64,000 bases of DNA. Origin: JBOCEF01 sp050586345 (GTDB lineage: Bacteria; Pseudomonadota; Alphaproteobacteria; Rhodobacterales; Rhodobacteraceae). The translations under genes and the position numbers were made by a program. Below the pieces are notes generated by a model. It was not told where the DNA came from and searched no databases. It saw only the letters and a list, made by a program, of their open reading frames with translations. The DNA is taken from NCBI RefSeq assembly GCF_050586345.1, contig NZ_JBOCEF010000019.1, positions 11,733 through 75,732 on the forward strand, read 5' to 3'. Positions 54,797-63,312 of the stretch are shown piece after piece. The stretch's first letter is position 1. Every line of letters begins with the position of its first letter.

Positions 54797-56704
54797 ATGG
54801 CCAGGACACCCGTAAAACTGGACGCGGGGCGGGGGCTGAACGCCCTCGTCGATGACGCGGCCCTCGCCGATGTGCGGGGCCTCGGCTGGCCCGGCCCCGA
54901 CGACATCGAGGACCACGCCCGGATCCTCGCCTCCCTCGAAGCCGCGATGGCGCATTTCCCCATGCGCAGCCGCGAAGCGGTCGCCGAGCCCTTGTACGAC
55001 TGGTTCGTTCGCATCGGCGCGGGCGGCTGGGAAGCCTTCCTTGATTCCGATCTCGGCCGGGACGGGCTGGCGCTGGTCTCGCTCGACCTGGTGCAGGCCA
55101 TGGATCAGCCGATGGGCGAGGATTTCGGCCTTGCCGGCGCCGCGTTGCAGGAGGTAGTCGCCGATCTCTACGATGGGTTCCTGAGCGAAGTGGATCGCCG
55201 GGAGGCGCCCCGTCCCGACACGGGCGTCGGCGCCCCGCTGGTCAAGTGGGGGCGGCCCGCGACCGCGCCCTACGTCTTCCCCTCGACCGCCGTCGCCCCG
55301 TTCGGGTGCGGCCTCGGGGTGCTCAGCATGCCGGTCGCGGCCGCGGAGTGCGGGCTGGCCCTCTGGGGGATCGCCGCGCACGAGACGGCGGGACACGAGA
55401 TCCTGGACGCGAACGAGGGCCTGGGAGAAGAGCTCGCAGCGGCGATCAAGGAGAGCCTCGGGGACATGACCAATGACGTCCGCATGGACGATGGCGACTT
55501 CGCGGCCATCCGCGAGGTCCTGTGCGCCTACTGGTCCACCAGGGTGCACGAGGCCGCGTCGGACGTGATGGGCGTAGCCAACATGGGCCCGGCGGCCGCC
55601 GTAGCGCTGATCGCCATTTGCCGTGGGGCGGGGCTGGCCCGACAAGGCGCGCCGGTTCTGTCCGCGGATGCGACGGGCCTCGAGCACCCGGCGGAGGTGT
55701 TGCGCGCGTCGCTCATGGCCCATGCCGTCGGCCTGTGCGAATTCGGCGACGCGGCGACCTGGCGCGACACTCTGCTGGAGGCCGCACGCGAGGACATGCC
55801 CGACGCGGGCGTGCGGATCGACGGCCTCGACGTGCCGCCCACCCTGGCCGAGGAAAGCGCGAAACGGACGGCGGCGGTGATCCTGACTCATGCCGTCGAT
55901 GCGCTCGACGGGCATTCGCTGGGCTTCATCCAGTCCTGGCGGGACAAGGACCAGCGCATCGTCGAGGCGCTGATCATCGCCATGACGCTGGCCGGCGAAG
56001 ACCTGGACGACGCGGACCTGCCCCAGGTGTTCGCCGCGCATGTCGCCGCCGCGGCGATCCTCGGCGCGATGGCCACGGGCGATCCCCAGGAGGCGCAGGC
56101 CCGGATGATCACGCTCTGCGCCGCGATGCACCGGCGCAACCACACCTGGCATGGGCCGGATGTCTTCGCAGCCGCCGAAGCTGCCGAGCACGCGCTGCGG
56201 GCGGGCGTCGGGGGGCGCCCGGCGGCGCCCCTGCCCGTTCCGCGCCCGCGTCGCCCCGCCGCGGCGCCGGCGCGGGGGACGCGCGGCGGCGCCTCCGCCC
56301 GGGGTCCGAAAATTCCCGTACCTTTTGGGAACGGCGGCGGCGGCGGCGGCGAAACCAACGACGACGGGGGCGATGGCTCGAAGACCGATGGGGAGGGCGC
56401 GGGCCCGACGATCCCAGTGCCGTTCGGTGGACGCCCTGGTCGGGTCGCGCAGACGCCGTCCCGCTTCGGCCGCCATTGGCTGAGCCTCGAGCCAGTCGCG
56501 CCGGGCGATCGGGAAGATCCCGTGTCGCGCATCTGGGCCGGTTGCGGACACGCGTGGACGTCGGGTCCGCCCCCGCTGCGCGTGTTGCGCCGCGCCGGGC
56601 TGAAGGCGCATCCGAGGACCGGCGCGCTGGCATGGAGCGCCTCCGGAGGACAGGCGTGCGACAACGCGCTGCTGCGCATCCTGGTGGGCAAGGGCGGGGC
56701 CTGA
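54797..56704 (+). CDS. Putative metalloprotein with HETAGH motif, unknown function
   Basis: A 635-residue protein starting at ATG 54797 with GGGGAGGA upstream. No signal peptide is seen. Residues 195-200 read HETAGH in a helical context, and 251-256 read HEAASD, a spacing reminiscent of metallopeptidases, though HExxxH is not the standard HExxH zincin motif. A flexible Gly/Pro region (about 480-540) contains two copies of IPVPFG around a poly-Gly stretch, then a C-terminal domain with WAGCGHAW. Cytoplasmic location contrasts with its three lipoprotein neighbours. A strong terminator follows. Confidence 0.6.
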   Translation: MARTPVKLDAGRGLNALVDDAALADVRGLGWPGPDDIEDHARILASLEAAMAHFPMRSREAVAEPLYDWFVRIGAGGWEAFLDSDLGRDGLALVSLDLVQAMDQPMGEDFGLAGAALQEVVADLYDGFLSEVDRREAPRPDTGVGAPLVKWGRPATAPYVFPSTAVAPFGCGLGVLSMPVAAAECGLALWGIAAHETAGHEILDANEGLGEELAAAIKESLGDMTNDVRMDDGDFAAIREVLCAYWSTRVHEAASDVMGVANMGPAAAVALIAICRGAGLARQGAPVLSADATGLEHPAEVLRASLMAHAVGLCEFGDAATWRDTLLEAAREDMPDAGVRIDGLDVPPTLAEESAKRTAAVILTHAVDALDGHSLGFIQSWRDKDQRIVEALIIAMTLAGEDLDDADLPQVFAAHVAAAAILGAMATGDPQEAQARMITLCAAMHRRNHTWHGPDVFAAAEAAEHALRAGVGGRPAAPLPVPRPRRPAAAPARGTRGGASARGPKIPVPFGNGGGGGGETNDDGGDGSKTDGEGAGPTIPVPFGGRPGRVAQTPSRFGRHWLSLEPVAPGDREDPVSRIWAGCGHAWTSGPPPLRVLRRAGLKAHPRTGALAWSASGGQACDNALLRILVGKGGA

Positions 56705-56848
56705 CGGGCGCGGATTTCGCCGCCCGCCAAGCACGTACCGCCGCCAGGCGCAGGGGCCGCCCCTTGCGCAGCCGATGCGCGCTCTCCCCGGCGGCGACCC
56801 GCGCGAGGGAAAACGGCCTGAGCCGTCGAGACCGCACGTGTACGCCGC

Positions 56849-56878
56849 GACCCGCGGCGCCGACCGGCGCCGCGGGTC
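56849..56878 (+). terminator. Terminator after the HETAGH gene
   Basis: A perfect 13-bp stem (56849-56861 with 56866-56878), GACC loop and two T residues after. It closes the 49600-56704 cassette and separates it from the nuclease-like gene. Confidence 0.7.
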
Positions 56879-56939
56879 TTGACCTTCGCGACCTGCCCCC
56901 CAGATCTTGCGCGCCCCACAGCACAGCCAAGACGTCGCC

Positions 56940-59117
56940 ATGAGGCTCCAGACCATCTCCCCCTCCGCCATTCACGCCGGCCTCGCTCTCACCGACCGCC
57001 GCGCGCTCTGCGGGCTGCTCGCCACGCTCGAGACCGCCCATCTCTCCGCCATCGCCGGGGAGACCGCCGCCGCGCTGCGCCGCAGTTTCGACCGCTCCGC
57101 CCCCGACGCCGCCGCGCGGCTGACGGCCCGCGCCGAGGCGATCCACCGCGAGGACCGCTCCGACGACGCCCTGCGCCTGGCGCTGTGGCGCGCGCTGACA
57201 GGGGCGCTGGAGACCGCCCGTCCCGAGGCGCCGCCGCTCTCGGAACACGAGGCGCGCCGGGACGCCGCCGCTCTCGCCGTACGGGCGGCGCTGACGCTGG
57301 GACCGGGCGCGGCGGGGGAGGCGCCGGGGCGCTGGACCCGGCTCCGACGCGGCGTCTCGCGCCTGCGCGACGAAGGGCTGGCGGCCTTCCAGGCGCCCGT
57401 CCCCTCCTTCCCCGACATCGTGGCGCACGAGGCGCAGACCCTGGCAGAGGGCCTCGCCCCCGCAACGCTGGACGCGCTCGACCCCGGGGCGGCGCAGGCG
57501 CTGTGCGAGGCGCAGGGGGCGCTCAAGGGGCTCGCGGCGGCGGGCGGCGGATGGGCAGGGTTCGCGGCGCTGGTCGGGACCAGCGGCTTCGCGCCCTACA
57601 TCCTCGCCGCCAAGGCCTCGGCGCTGCTGCCCTTCGTGGGCGGCCCGGCGCTGGTGTCGTTCCTGTTCGTGCTCACCAACCCGTTGACGCTGCTGGCCGG
57701 GGCGGGCGCGCTGATCTGGGCCGGGCACGGACGGGCGCGGCAAGCGCAGGCCGCCATCGCCGCGCGCATCGCCGTGCTGCTGGCGCTGCAGGGCATGGGG
57801 CAGGAGCGGGAGGGCCTCGGGCGCTTCGTCTCCGCCCAGCGCCGCGCCGCGCGCGGAGACGCCGCCGCCCGCCCCCGCCTGCAGCGGATCGAGGCGCGGA
57901 TCGGGCGGCCCCTGCCCGACGCGGCGGGAGCGCCGCCGGGGGACTGGAACGCACCCGCCCCGACCGGGCGCGGCGCCGCCATGGACGCTCTGGCCGCCGG
58001 GGGGCTGACCGCCGCGGACCTGCTGCACCACGCCGCCTGCATCGACCGGCAGGTGCTGGCGGCGGCCGACTTCTCCCGCGCCGCCGACATCGCCGACCCG
58101 TTCGCCTTCGCGCTCCATGCCTCGGACTTCGCCTCTCGCGGCGCCGAGATCGCCCTGCGCGGCTACACCGCCGAGCGGCTGGTCCTGGCGCGACTGATCG
58201 AGGACGGGCACGCCGCTTCCATCGCCCCGGGCAGCGCCACGCCGGGCTATGACCTCTTGGTCGACGGCGCGCCGGTGCAGGTGAAATGCGGGCTGTCGCC
58301 ATCGCTGCTCGAGGCGCATTTCGCGAAATACCCCGACATCCCGGTGATCGCCGACGCCGCCCTGGCGCGAAAGGCGGCCGAGAGCGGCGCGGACTGGGCG
58401 CCCATGGTCTCGACCGTCGAGGGGTTCGAGCTGGAGGCCGTCGAGGCGGCGGTGCAGCGCAGCCTTGATGCGGCCGAGGGGCTGGCCGGACCGGACGTGG
58501 TCCTGGCCGCGCTGGGCGTGGGCGCGGCGCGCGGGGCCTGGCAGGTCTGGCGCGGCGAGATCCCGGCCCGCGACCTGCCCGCCTGGCTGGCGCTGGACCT
58601 TGCGGCGCGCGGCGGGCTGGCGGCGGTGGGCGCGAAGGCGGGCGCCGTTGCGGGACTGGCGGCGATGGGGCCGGCGGGGGCGGTGATCCTCGGGCCGGCG
58701 CTGGGCGCGGCCTCGCAGCTCGGCGCGGGCGCGCTGCGCGCCAGGGCGGAGCGGCTGATCCGGGCGGACTGGCACGCGAGGCTGAACGAGGCCGGGGCCG
58801 CGCTGGAGGCGGCGTATCGCGCCGCCCTCGGGCGCCGGGTCGAGCTGCTGTCCCGACGTGCGGCGGCGATTCCGGGCGGGGCGGAGATCCTGGACTGGCT
58901 TGCGGCGCGGGCGGTGGATGACGCGGCCCACGCGGCGGCGCTGGAACTGGACCTCGGGGCGGCGCCTTGCGACGAGGCCGCGGCGCGCAGGTTGCTGGCC
59001 GAGGCACGGCGCCAGGCGCCCTCGGACCGGGCCTGCCTGGCGGCGGGCGCCGCGCTGCAAAGAGTGCTGGAGGCACGACCCGGGCTGACGGAGGCGCTGA
59101 GCGGTCGGCGGGGGTAG
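56940..59117 (+). CDS. Membrane protein with restriction-endonuclease-like motif
   Basis: A 725-residue protein, last in the island. Residues 430-450 read GYDLLVDGAPVQVKCG (D438, Q447, K449), a typical D...QxK core of PD-(D/E)XK nucleases, preceded by a helix with AERLVLARLIEDGH. Hydrophobic segments occur near 215-275 (ILAAKASALLPFVGGPALVS and LTNPLTLLAGAGALIWAG), and a Gly/Ala-rich glycine-zipper-like stretch near 560-590. ATG at 56940 is preferred over an upstream TTG at 56907. It could be a nuclease effector or a toxin-like protein at the membrane. The 216 bp downstream to attR hold only the subterminal repeat. Confidence 0.6.
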   Translation: MRLQTISPSAIHAGLALTDRRALCGLLATLETAHLSAIAGETAAALRRSFDRSAPDAAARLTARAEAIHREDRSDDALRLALWRALTGALETARPEAPPLSEHEARRDAAALAVRAALTLGPGAAGEAPGRWTRLRRGVSRLRDEGLAAFQAPVPSFPDIVAHEAQTLAEGLAPATLDALDPGAAQALCEAQGALKGLAAAGGGWAGFAALVGTSGFAPYILAAKASALLPFVGGPALVSFLFVLTNPLTLLAGAGALIWAGHGRARQAQAAIAARIAVLLALQGMGQEREGLGRFVSAQRRAARGDAAARPRLQRIEARIGRPLPDAAGAPPGDWNAPAPTGRGAAMDALAAGGLTAADLLHHAACIDRQVLAAADFSRAADIADPFAFALHASDFASRGAEIALRGYTAERLVLARLIEDGHAASIAPGSATPGYDLLVDGAPVQVKCGLSPSLLEAHFAKYPDIPVIADAALARKAAESGADWAPMVSTVEGFELEAVEAAVQRSLDAAEGLAGPDVVLAALGVGAARGAWQVWRGEIPARDLPAWLALDLAARGGLAAVGAKAGAVAGLAAMGPAGAVILGPALGAASQLGAGALRARAERLIRADWHARLNEAGAALEAAYRAALGRRVELLSRRAAAIPGGAEILDWLAARAVDDAAHAAALELDLGAAPCDEAAARRLLAEARRQAPSDRACLAAGAALQRVLEARPGLTEALSGRRG

Positions 59118-59272
59118 AATCGGCGGCACGGTCGGCGCTTCGGCTCTTGCCTGCGAAGCGCGGAACGGGTGGTGAAAATCGGGACCGGGCGGCTCCAGGG
59201 GCGGCATCCCCAAGCGACGTCCTCGGCAGCGCCCTTGCGCGGCTTTCACCGCCCCGCGCCCCCACATCTTCC

Positions 59273-59302
59273 CCGGCCCGTTGGCGACATAGTGGCGACA
59301 CG
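59273..59302 (+). repeat. Right copy of 30-bp subterminal repeat
   Basis: It differs from 18277-18306 only at two adjacent positions (TT against CC). It ends 31 bp before attR. Same orientation as the left copy. Confidence 0.6.
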
Positions 59303-59333
59303 GCGCGCGCCGCCGAGCAACCACCCCACCTAA

Positions 59334-59391
59334 CCCCCTGAAAACATGGCGCCGGCTGAGGGACTCGAACCCCCGACCCCCTGATTACAAA
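59334..59391 (-). repeat. attR: 58-bp direct repeat overlapping tRNA-Thr
   Basis: Identical to 18110-18167. The repeat supplies the 3' half of the intact tRNA-Thr, so integration restored the gene. The boundary with chromosome falls in the anticodon loop, a common crossover point for tyrosine integrases. Confidence 0.92.
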
Positions 59392-59422
59392 TCAGACGCT
59401 CTACCATCTGAGCTAAGCCGGC
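59347..59422 (-). tRNA. tRNA-Thr(TGT)
   Basis: A full cloverleaf on the minus strand: acceptor GCCGGCT/AGCCGGC perfectly paired, D arm TAGCTCAGATGGTAGAGC, anticodon stem TCTGA/TCAGG with loop TTTGTAA (anticodon TGT), T arm GGGGG-TTCGAGT-CCCTC with one G-U pair, discriminator G and an encoded CCA. The 3' half including CCA comes from the integrated element. The following 257 bp (59423-59679) contain no gene I can support. Confidence 0.95.
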
Positions 59423-59679
59423 TCGCCGCGGGGCGACGCCGCCGTGTTTAGCCGGGCCGGCCGCGCGCCACAACGGTCGCGATGGGCGCAAATGGCGGAA
59501 GTCCGCAAGCAGCGGCCCGATCCGCACGGGACCGGGCCGTGACGCTCATCGCCGACGCTCCGCTTGCCGCGACGCGCCGGCTCGGACCGGGACGCGCGCC
59601 GCCCGGCGCCCGAGGGTCAGGGGGGGGGAAGACGGCCGGGCGAAAGCGCAACGTCCCCCGGCCCCCGGACCGCGCCGCC

Positions 59680-60369
59680 TCAGGCCGCGGCGCGCGCCCG
59701 GGCCTTGAAGAAGGCCGCGATCTCCCGCCCCACCTTCGGGCCGTCCGCCGCGCTCTCGGCATCCGCCATCGCCGCGGCCACGAACTCGGCGGTGAAGCCC
59801 TTGCCCACCTTCGATTCGCCCAGCGCCCGGATGAAGGGCGCCTCGAACTCCGGGTGGCCCTGCCAGCTGCGGCCCCAGTCGCCATAGCGCAGCGCAGCGA
59901 CCGGGCAGAAGCCCGACCCCGCCGTCACCTCGGCCCCGGCGGGGAGCTCGACCACCTGGTCCTGGTGGAACCCGAGCAGCCGCAACTCCCCCGCGGACCC
60001 TTTGTAACCCTGCGCCCCGAGGCCCCAGCCCACATCCGCCTTCACCACCTTGCCGCCCAGCGCCTGGGCCATTATCTGGTGGCCGAAACAGATCCCCGCC
60101 ATCGGCGCATCGGCATCGCGGCAGGCGCGAATGAACGCCTCGAGCGGCGCGATCCAGGGATGATCCTCATAGGCGCCGTGGCGCGAGCCGGTGATCAGCC
60201 AGGCGTCCGCATCGCCCGGGCTTTCGGGCAGAACGCCGTCCACCACGCGCCAGGTGCGATACGAAAAGCCGTTCCCGTCCAGAAGCTTTCGGAACATGGC
60301 CGGGTAGTCGCCCCAGGCCGCCTCAAGCGCCGGGTCAAGGTCGCCCGTCTGCAAAATACCGATCAGCAT
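59680..60369 (-). CDS. Class I glutamine amidotransferase
   Basis: A 229-residue class I amidotransferase: the nucleophile Cys is in AGICFGHQIMAQALGG and the His/Glu pair is in SWQGHPEFEAP. The N-terminal half has DAWLITGSRHGAYED, as in stand-alone GATase proteins annotated as GMP-synthase-like. Divergent from the glutamine-synthetase-family gene by 113 bp. With that gene and the FAD oxidoreductase it may act as the hydrolase that removes glutamate from a gamma-glutamyl intermediate (PuuD-like role); that function is inferred from context. Confidence 0.82.
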   Translation of the reverse strand: MLIGILQTGDLDPALEAAWGDYPAMFRKLLDGNGFSYRTWRVVDGVLPESPGDADAWLITGSRHGAYEDHPWIAPLEAFIRACRDADAPMAGICFGHQIMAQALGGKVVKADVGWGLGAQGYKGSAGELRLLGFHQDQVVELPAGAEVTAGSGFCPVAALRYGDWGRSWQGHPEFEAPFIRALGESKVGKGFTAEFVAAAMADAESAADGPKVGREIAAFFKARARAAA

Positions 60370-60482
60370 CGCCGCCCGCTCCTTTTCTTCCGCGCCGCAG
60401 CGCGCAATATATGCGTTGACCCGCCCGGCGCCAGCGCCCCGCCTTCCGCGGTCGGCGCGCCGGGCGGCCCATCGAGGCTTCC

Positions 60483-61874
60483 ATGACCAAACCCGCCCCC
60501 GCCATCTCTCTCGCCACCTCGCCCCAGTTCGAGACCCCCGACCTCGAGGCCCTGCGCGACTGGGCCCGCGTCCACCGCGTCGAGGAAATCGAGTGCGTCA
60601 CCCCCGACATCGCCGGGATCGCCCGCGGCAAGGTGATGCCGACGGCGAAGTTCCTGCGCGAGACGGGCGTGCGCCTGCCGATCTCCATCTACTTCGCCAT
60701 CATCACCGGCGAGTATGCGGACGTCGACCATCCCCAGCTTTATTCCGACGGCGACGTGCTCCTGGTCCCCGACCTGTCCACCGCCCGCGCCGTGCCCTGG
60801 GCGGGCGAGGCGTCGCTCCAGATCATCCACGACGTCACCGACCAGGACGGCGTCCCCGTCCCCTTCGCCCCGCGCGAGGTGCTGCGCCGCGTGCTGCGCG
60901 CCTATGACGCCCGGGGCTGGACCCCGGTGATCGCGCCCGAGCTGGAATTCTACCTCACCAAGAAGAACACCGACCCGGATTATCCGCTCGAGCCGCCCGT
61001 GGGCCGCTCGGGGCGCCAGTCCACCGGGTCGCAGGCGTTCTCGCTCTCGGCCGTCGACGAATACGACGCGGTGATCGAGCATATCTACGATTACGCCGAC
61101 GCGCAGGGGCTGGAGATCGACACGATCATCCAGGAGGCCGGCGCCGCGCAGCTCGAGATCAACATGCGCCACGGCGAGCCGATGGCGCTGGCCGACCAGG
61201 TGTTCCTGTTCAAGCGGCTGATCCGCGAGGCGGCGCTTCAGTGCGGCTGCTACGCCACCTTCATGGCCAAGCCGATGGCCGCCCAGCCCGGCAGCGCCAT
61301 GCATATCCACCAGTCGGTGCTGGACGCGAACGGGAACAACGTGTTCACCGCCGAGGATGGCGGGCCCTCGCCCCTGTTCGACGCCTTCATCGGCGGGCAG
61401 CAGAAATACCTGCCCGCCTGCTCGGCCCTGGCGGCGCCTTACGTCAACTCCTACCGGCGCATGGTCAAATACATGTCCGCGCCGGTGAACCTCGAATGGG
61501 GCTATGACAACCGCTCGGTCGGGCTGCGCGCCCCGCGGGCCGAACCCGCCGCGCGGCGGGTCGAGAACCGGGTGACCGGCGCCGACGCCAACCCCTATCT
61601 CGCCATCGCCGCCTCGCTGGCCGCCGGGTATCTGGGCATGGTCAATGGCGACGCCCCGCGCCCGCCCGTCTCCGGCGGCGCCTATGGGCGCGAGCGGGAC
61701 CTGCCCTACTCGCTGCTCGAGGCGATCGACCTGCTCGAGGCCGACCCCGAGCTGACCGAGCTGCTCGGCCCGGAATTCGTCAAGCTCTACAGCGCCCTGA
61801 AGCGTTTCGAGCACGAGGAGTTCATGACCGTCATCAGCCCGTGGGAACGGCAGCACCTCCTGCTGAACGTCTGA
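60483..61874 (+). CDS. Glutamine synthetase family ligase (gamma-glutamylpolyamine synthetase-like)
   Basis: A 463-residue GS-family enzyme with VIAPELEFYLTKKN, QEAGAAQLEINMRHG, MAKPMAAQPGSAMHIHQSV and NRSVGLRAPRAEPAARRVENR, matching metal, ATP and glutamate binding segments of GS catalytic domains. It lacks the regulatory adenylylation loop typical of GlnA. Coupling with an FAD oxidoreductase 4 bp downstream is typical of PuuA-like ligases that glutamylate putrescine or other amines. Substrate is unproven. Confidence 0.85.
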   Translation: MTKPAPAISLATSPQFETPDLEALRDWARVHRVEEIECVTPDIAGIARGKVMPTAKFLRETGVRLPISIYFAIITGEYADVDHPQLYSDGDVLLVPDLSTARAVPWAGEASLQIIHDVTDQDGVPVPFAPREVLRRVLRAYDARGWTPVIAPELEFYLTKKNTDPDYPLEPPVGRSGRQSTGSQAFSLSAVDEYDAVIEHIYDYADAQGLEIDTIIQEAGAAQLEINMRHGEPMALADQVFLFKRLIREAALQCGCYATFMAKPMAAQPGSAMHIHQSVLDANGNNVFTAEDGGPSPLFDAFIGGQQKYLPACSALAAPYVNSYRRMVKYMSAPVNLEWGYDNRSVGLRAPRAEPAARRVENRVTGADANPYLAIAASLAAGYLGMVNGDAPRPPVSGGAYGRERDLPYSLLEAIDLLEADPELTELLGPEFVKLYSALKRFEHEEFMTVISPWERQHLLLNV

Positions 61875-61878
61875 CGCG

Positions 61879-63174
61879 ATGGGCCTGCTGGACCGCAACG
61901 ACGCGCCGGGGGAGCACGCCCCGAGCTGGTACGCCGAGAGCGCGCATGACTTCCCGCGCCTCCTGCCGCTGGAGGAAAGCCGCCGCGCCGACGTCGTGAT
62001 CGTCGGCGGCGGCTTCACCGGCCTGTCGGCGGCGCTGCACCTGGCCGAGCGGGGGGCCGAGGTGGTCCTGCTCGACGCCCACCGGGTCGGCTGGGGCGCC
62101 TCGGGGCGCAATGGCGGCCAGGTCGGCGTCGGCCAGCGGGTGGACCAGCCGGATCTCGAGCGGATGATCGGCCTCGAGGCCGCCCGCGCGGCGTGGGAGA
62201 TCGGCCGCGACGCCGCCCTTCTCGTGCGGCGGCTGGTCATGCACCACTCGATCAAGTGCGACCTGCGCACGGGGCTCCTCTACGTCAATCACCGCAAGCG
62301 GTATGACGCGGACTCCGAGGCGATGGCCGACCACATGGCCCGCGTCTACGGCCACCACGACGTGCAGTACATCCCCCCCGCGGAAATGCCGCGGCTGCTG
62401 GGCGCCGAGGGGATCTCGGGCGGGACCTATGATGCGCTCGGCGCCCATCTGCACCCGCTCGACTACGCGCACGGGCTGGCCCATGCGGCGATGAAGGCGG
62501 GCGCGCGGCTGCACGAGATGTCCCGGGTCCGGTCGGTCGAGACCGGCAAGGTCACGCTGGCGAGCGGCGCCGAGGTGACGGCGGACCGGGTGATCCTGGC
62601 CTGCAACGGCTACCATGACGGGCTGGTGGGCGAGGTCGCCGCCCGGGTCATGCCGATCAACAACTACGTGGTCGCGACGGAACCGCTGCGCGAGGCCGAG
62701 GCGCACGCGCTGATCCCCTCGGACGCCGCGGTGGCCGACAGCCGCTTCGTGGTGAATTACTTCCGCCTGTCCTCGGACCACCGCCTGCTGTTCGGCGGCG
62801 GCGAGAGCTATGGCGACGCCTTCCCCGCGGACATCCGCGCCCTGGTGCGCCCGCGCATGGAAAAGCTGTTCCCAAGCTTGCGCGGCGTGAAGCTGACCCA
62901 TGCCTGGGGCGGCACGCTGGGGATCACCCGCACCCGCCTGCCGATGGTCGAGGAGGTGGCGCCGGGCGTGGTCAGCGCCGGGGGCTATTCCGGCTCGGGC
63001 GTCGCCATGGGCACGATGATGGGCAAGGTGCTGGCGCAGCTGCATCTCGGGGATCCCGCGCGGTTCGAGGTGATGCGGTCCCTGCCCCGCCCCGCCTTCC
63101 CCGGCGGGCCGCGTTTCCGGCGCCCGACGCTGGTGGCGGCGATGCTGGCGGCGCAGCTGCGCGACGCGCTCTGA
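61879..63174 (+). CDS. FAD-dependent amine oxidoreductase (PuuB-like)
   Basis: A 431-residue DAO-type flavoprotein. The dinucleotide-binding motif is DVVIVGGGFTGLSAALHLAE, followed by GWGASGRNGGQVGVGQ, typical of gamma-glutamylputrescine oxidase and related enzymes. The C-terminal FAD contact is VVSAGGYSGSGVAMG. It should oxidise the gamma-glutamylated amine made by the upstream ligase, releasing an aldehyde. The 138 bp that follow contain no gene. Confidence 0.85.
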   Translation: MGLLDRNDAPGEHAPSWYAESAHDFPRLLPLEESRRADVVIVGGGFTGLSAALHLAERGAEVVLLDAHRVGWGASGRNGGQVGVGQRVDQPDLERMIGLEAARAAWEIGRDAALLVRRLVMHHSIKCDLRTGLLYVNHRKRYDADSEAMADHMARVYGHHDVQYIPPAEMPRLLGAEGISGGTYDALGAHLHPLDYAHGLAHAAMKAGARLHEMSRVRSVETGKVTLASGAEVTADRVILACNGYHDGLVGEVAARVMPINNYVVATEPLREAEAHALIPSDAAVADSRFVVNYFRLSSDHRLLFGGGESYGDAFPADIRALVRPRMEKLFPSLRGVKLTHAWGGTLGITRTRLPMVEEVAPGVVSAGGYSGSGVAMGTMMGKVLAQLHLGDPARFEVMRSLPRPAFPGGPRFRRPTLVAAMLAAQLRDAL

Positions 63175-63312
63175 CGCCAGCGCCCTGACGCGCCCTGACG
63201 CGGGCGCCGGGGCGGGCGGCGAGCGGTTTCCGCACGCAACATGTGAAAAGACCCGCCGCGGCTGCTACCCTCGGGCCAGCAGTCACGTTTCGCCAAGGGA
63301 GAGTTCGCCCAC

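Larger units (their letters stand above)
18110..59391. mobile_element. Integrative element (about 41.3 kb) in tRNA-Thr(TGT)
   Basis: The region is bounded by a perfect 58-bp direct repeat that equals the tRNA-Thr 3' half plus flank. A tyrosine integrase lies just inside the left end, and an excisionase-like HTH and replication-type genes follow. The cargo is a type III CRISPR-Cas system with RT-Cas1, a McrBC/CoCoNuT-like operon, a lipoprotein/hydrolase cassette and a membrane nuclease-like gene. No conjugation genes are visible, so it would be an integrative, possibly mobilisable, defence island rather than a self-transmissible element. Present mobility is inference. Confidence 0.88.

Noticed and set aside
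54728..59324. Long minus-strand frames under the HETAGH and nuclease-like genes
   Set aside because: Arg/Pro/Gly-rich translations without motifs; the plus-strand genes have ribosome sites, and the frames cross the terminator at 56849-56878.
18168..59333. Self-transmissible conjugative element
   Set aside because: No relaxase, coupling protein or type IV secretion genes are recognisable within the boundaries.
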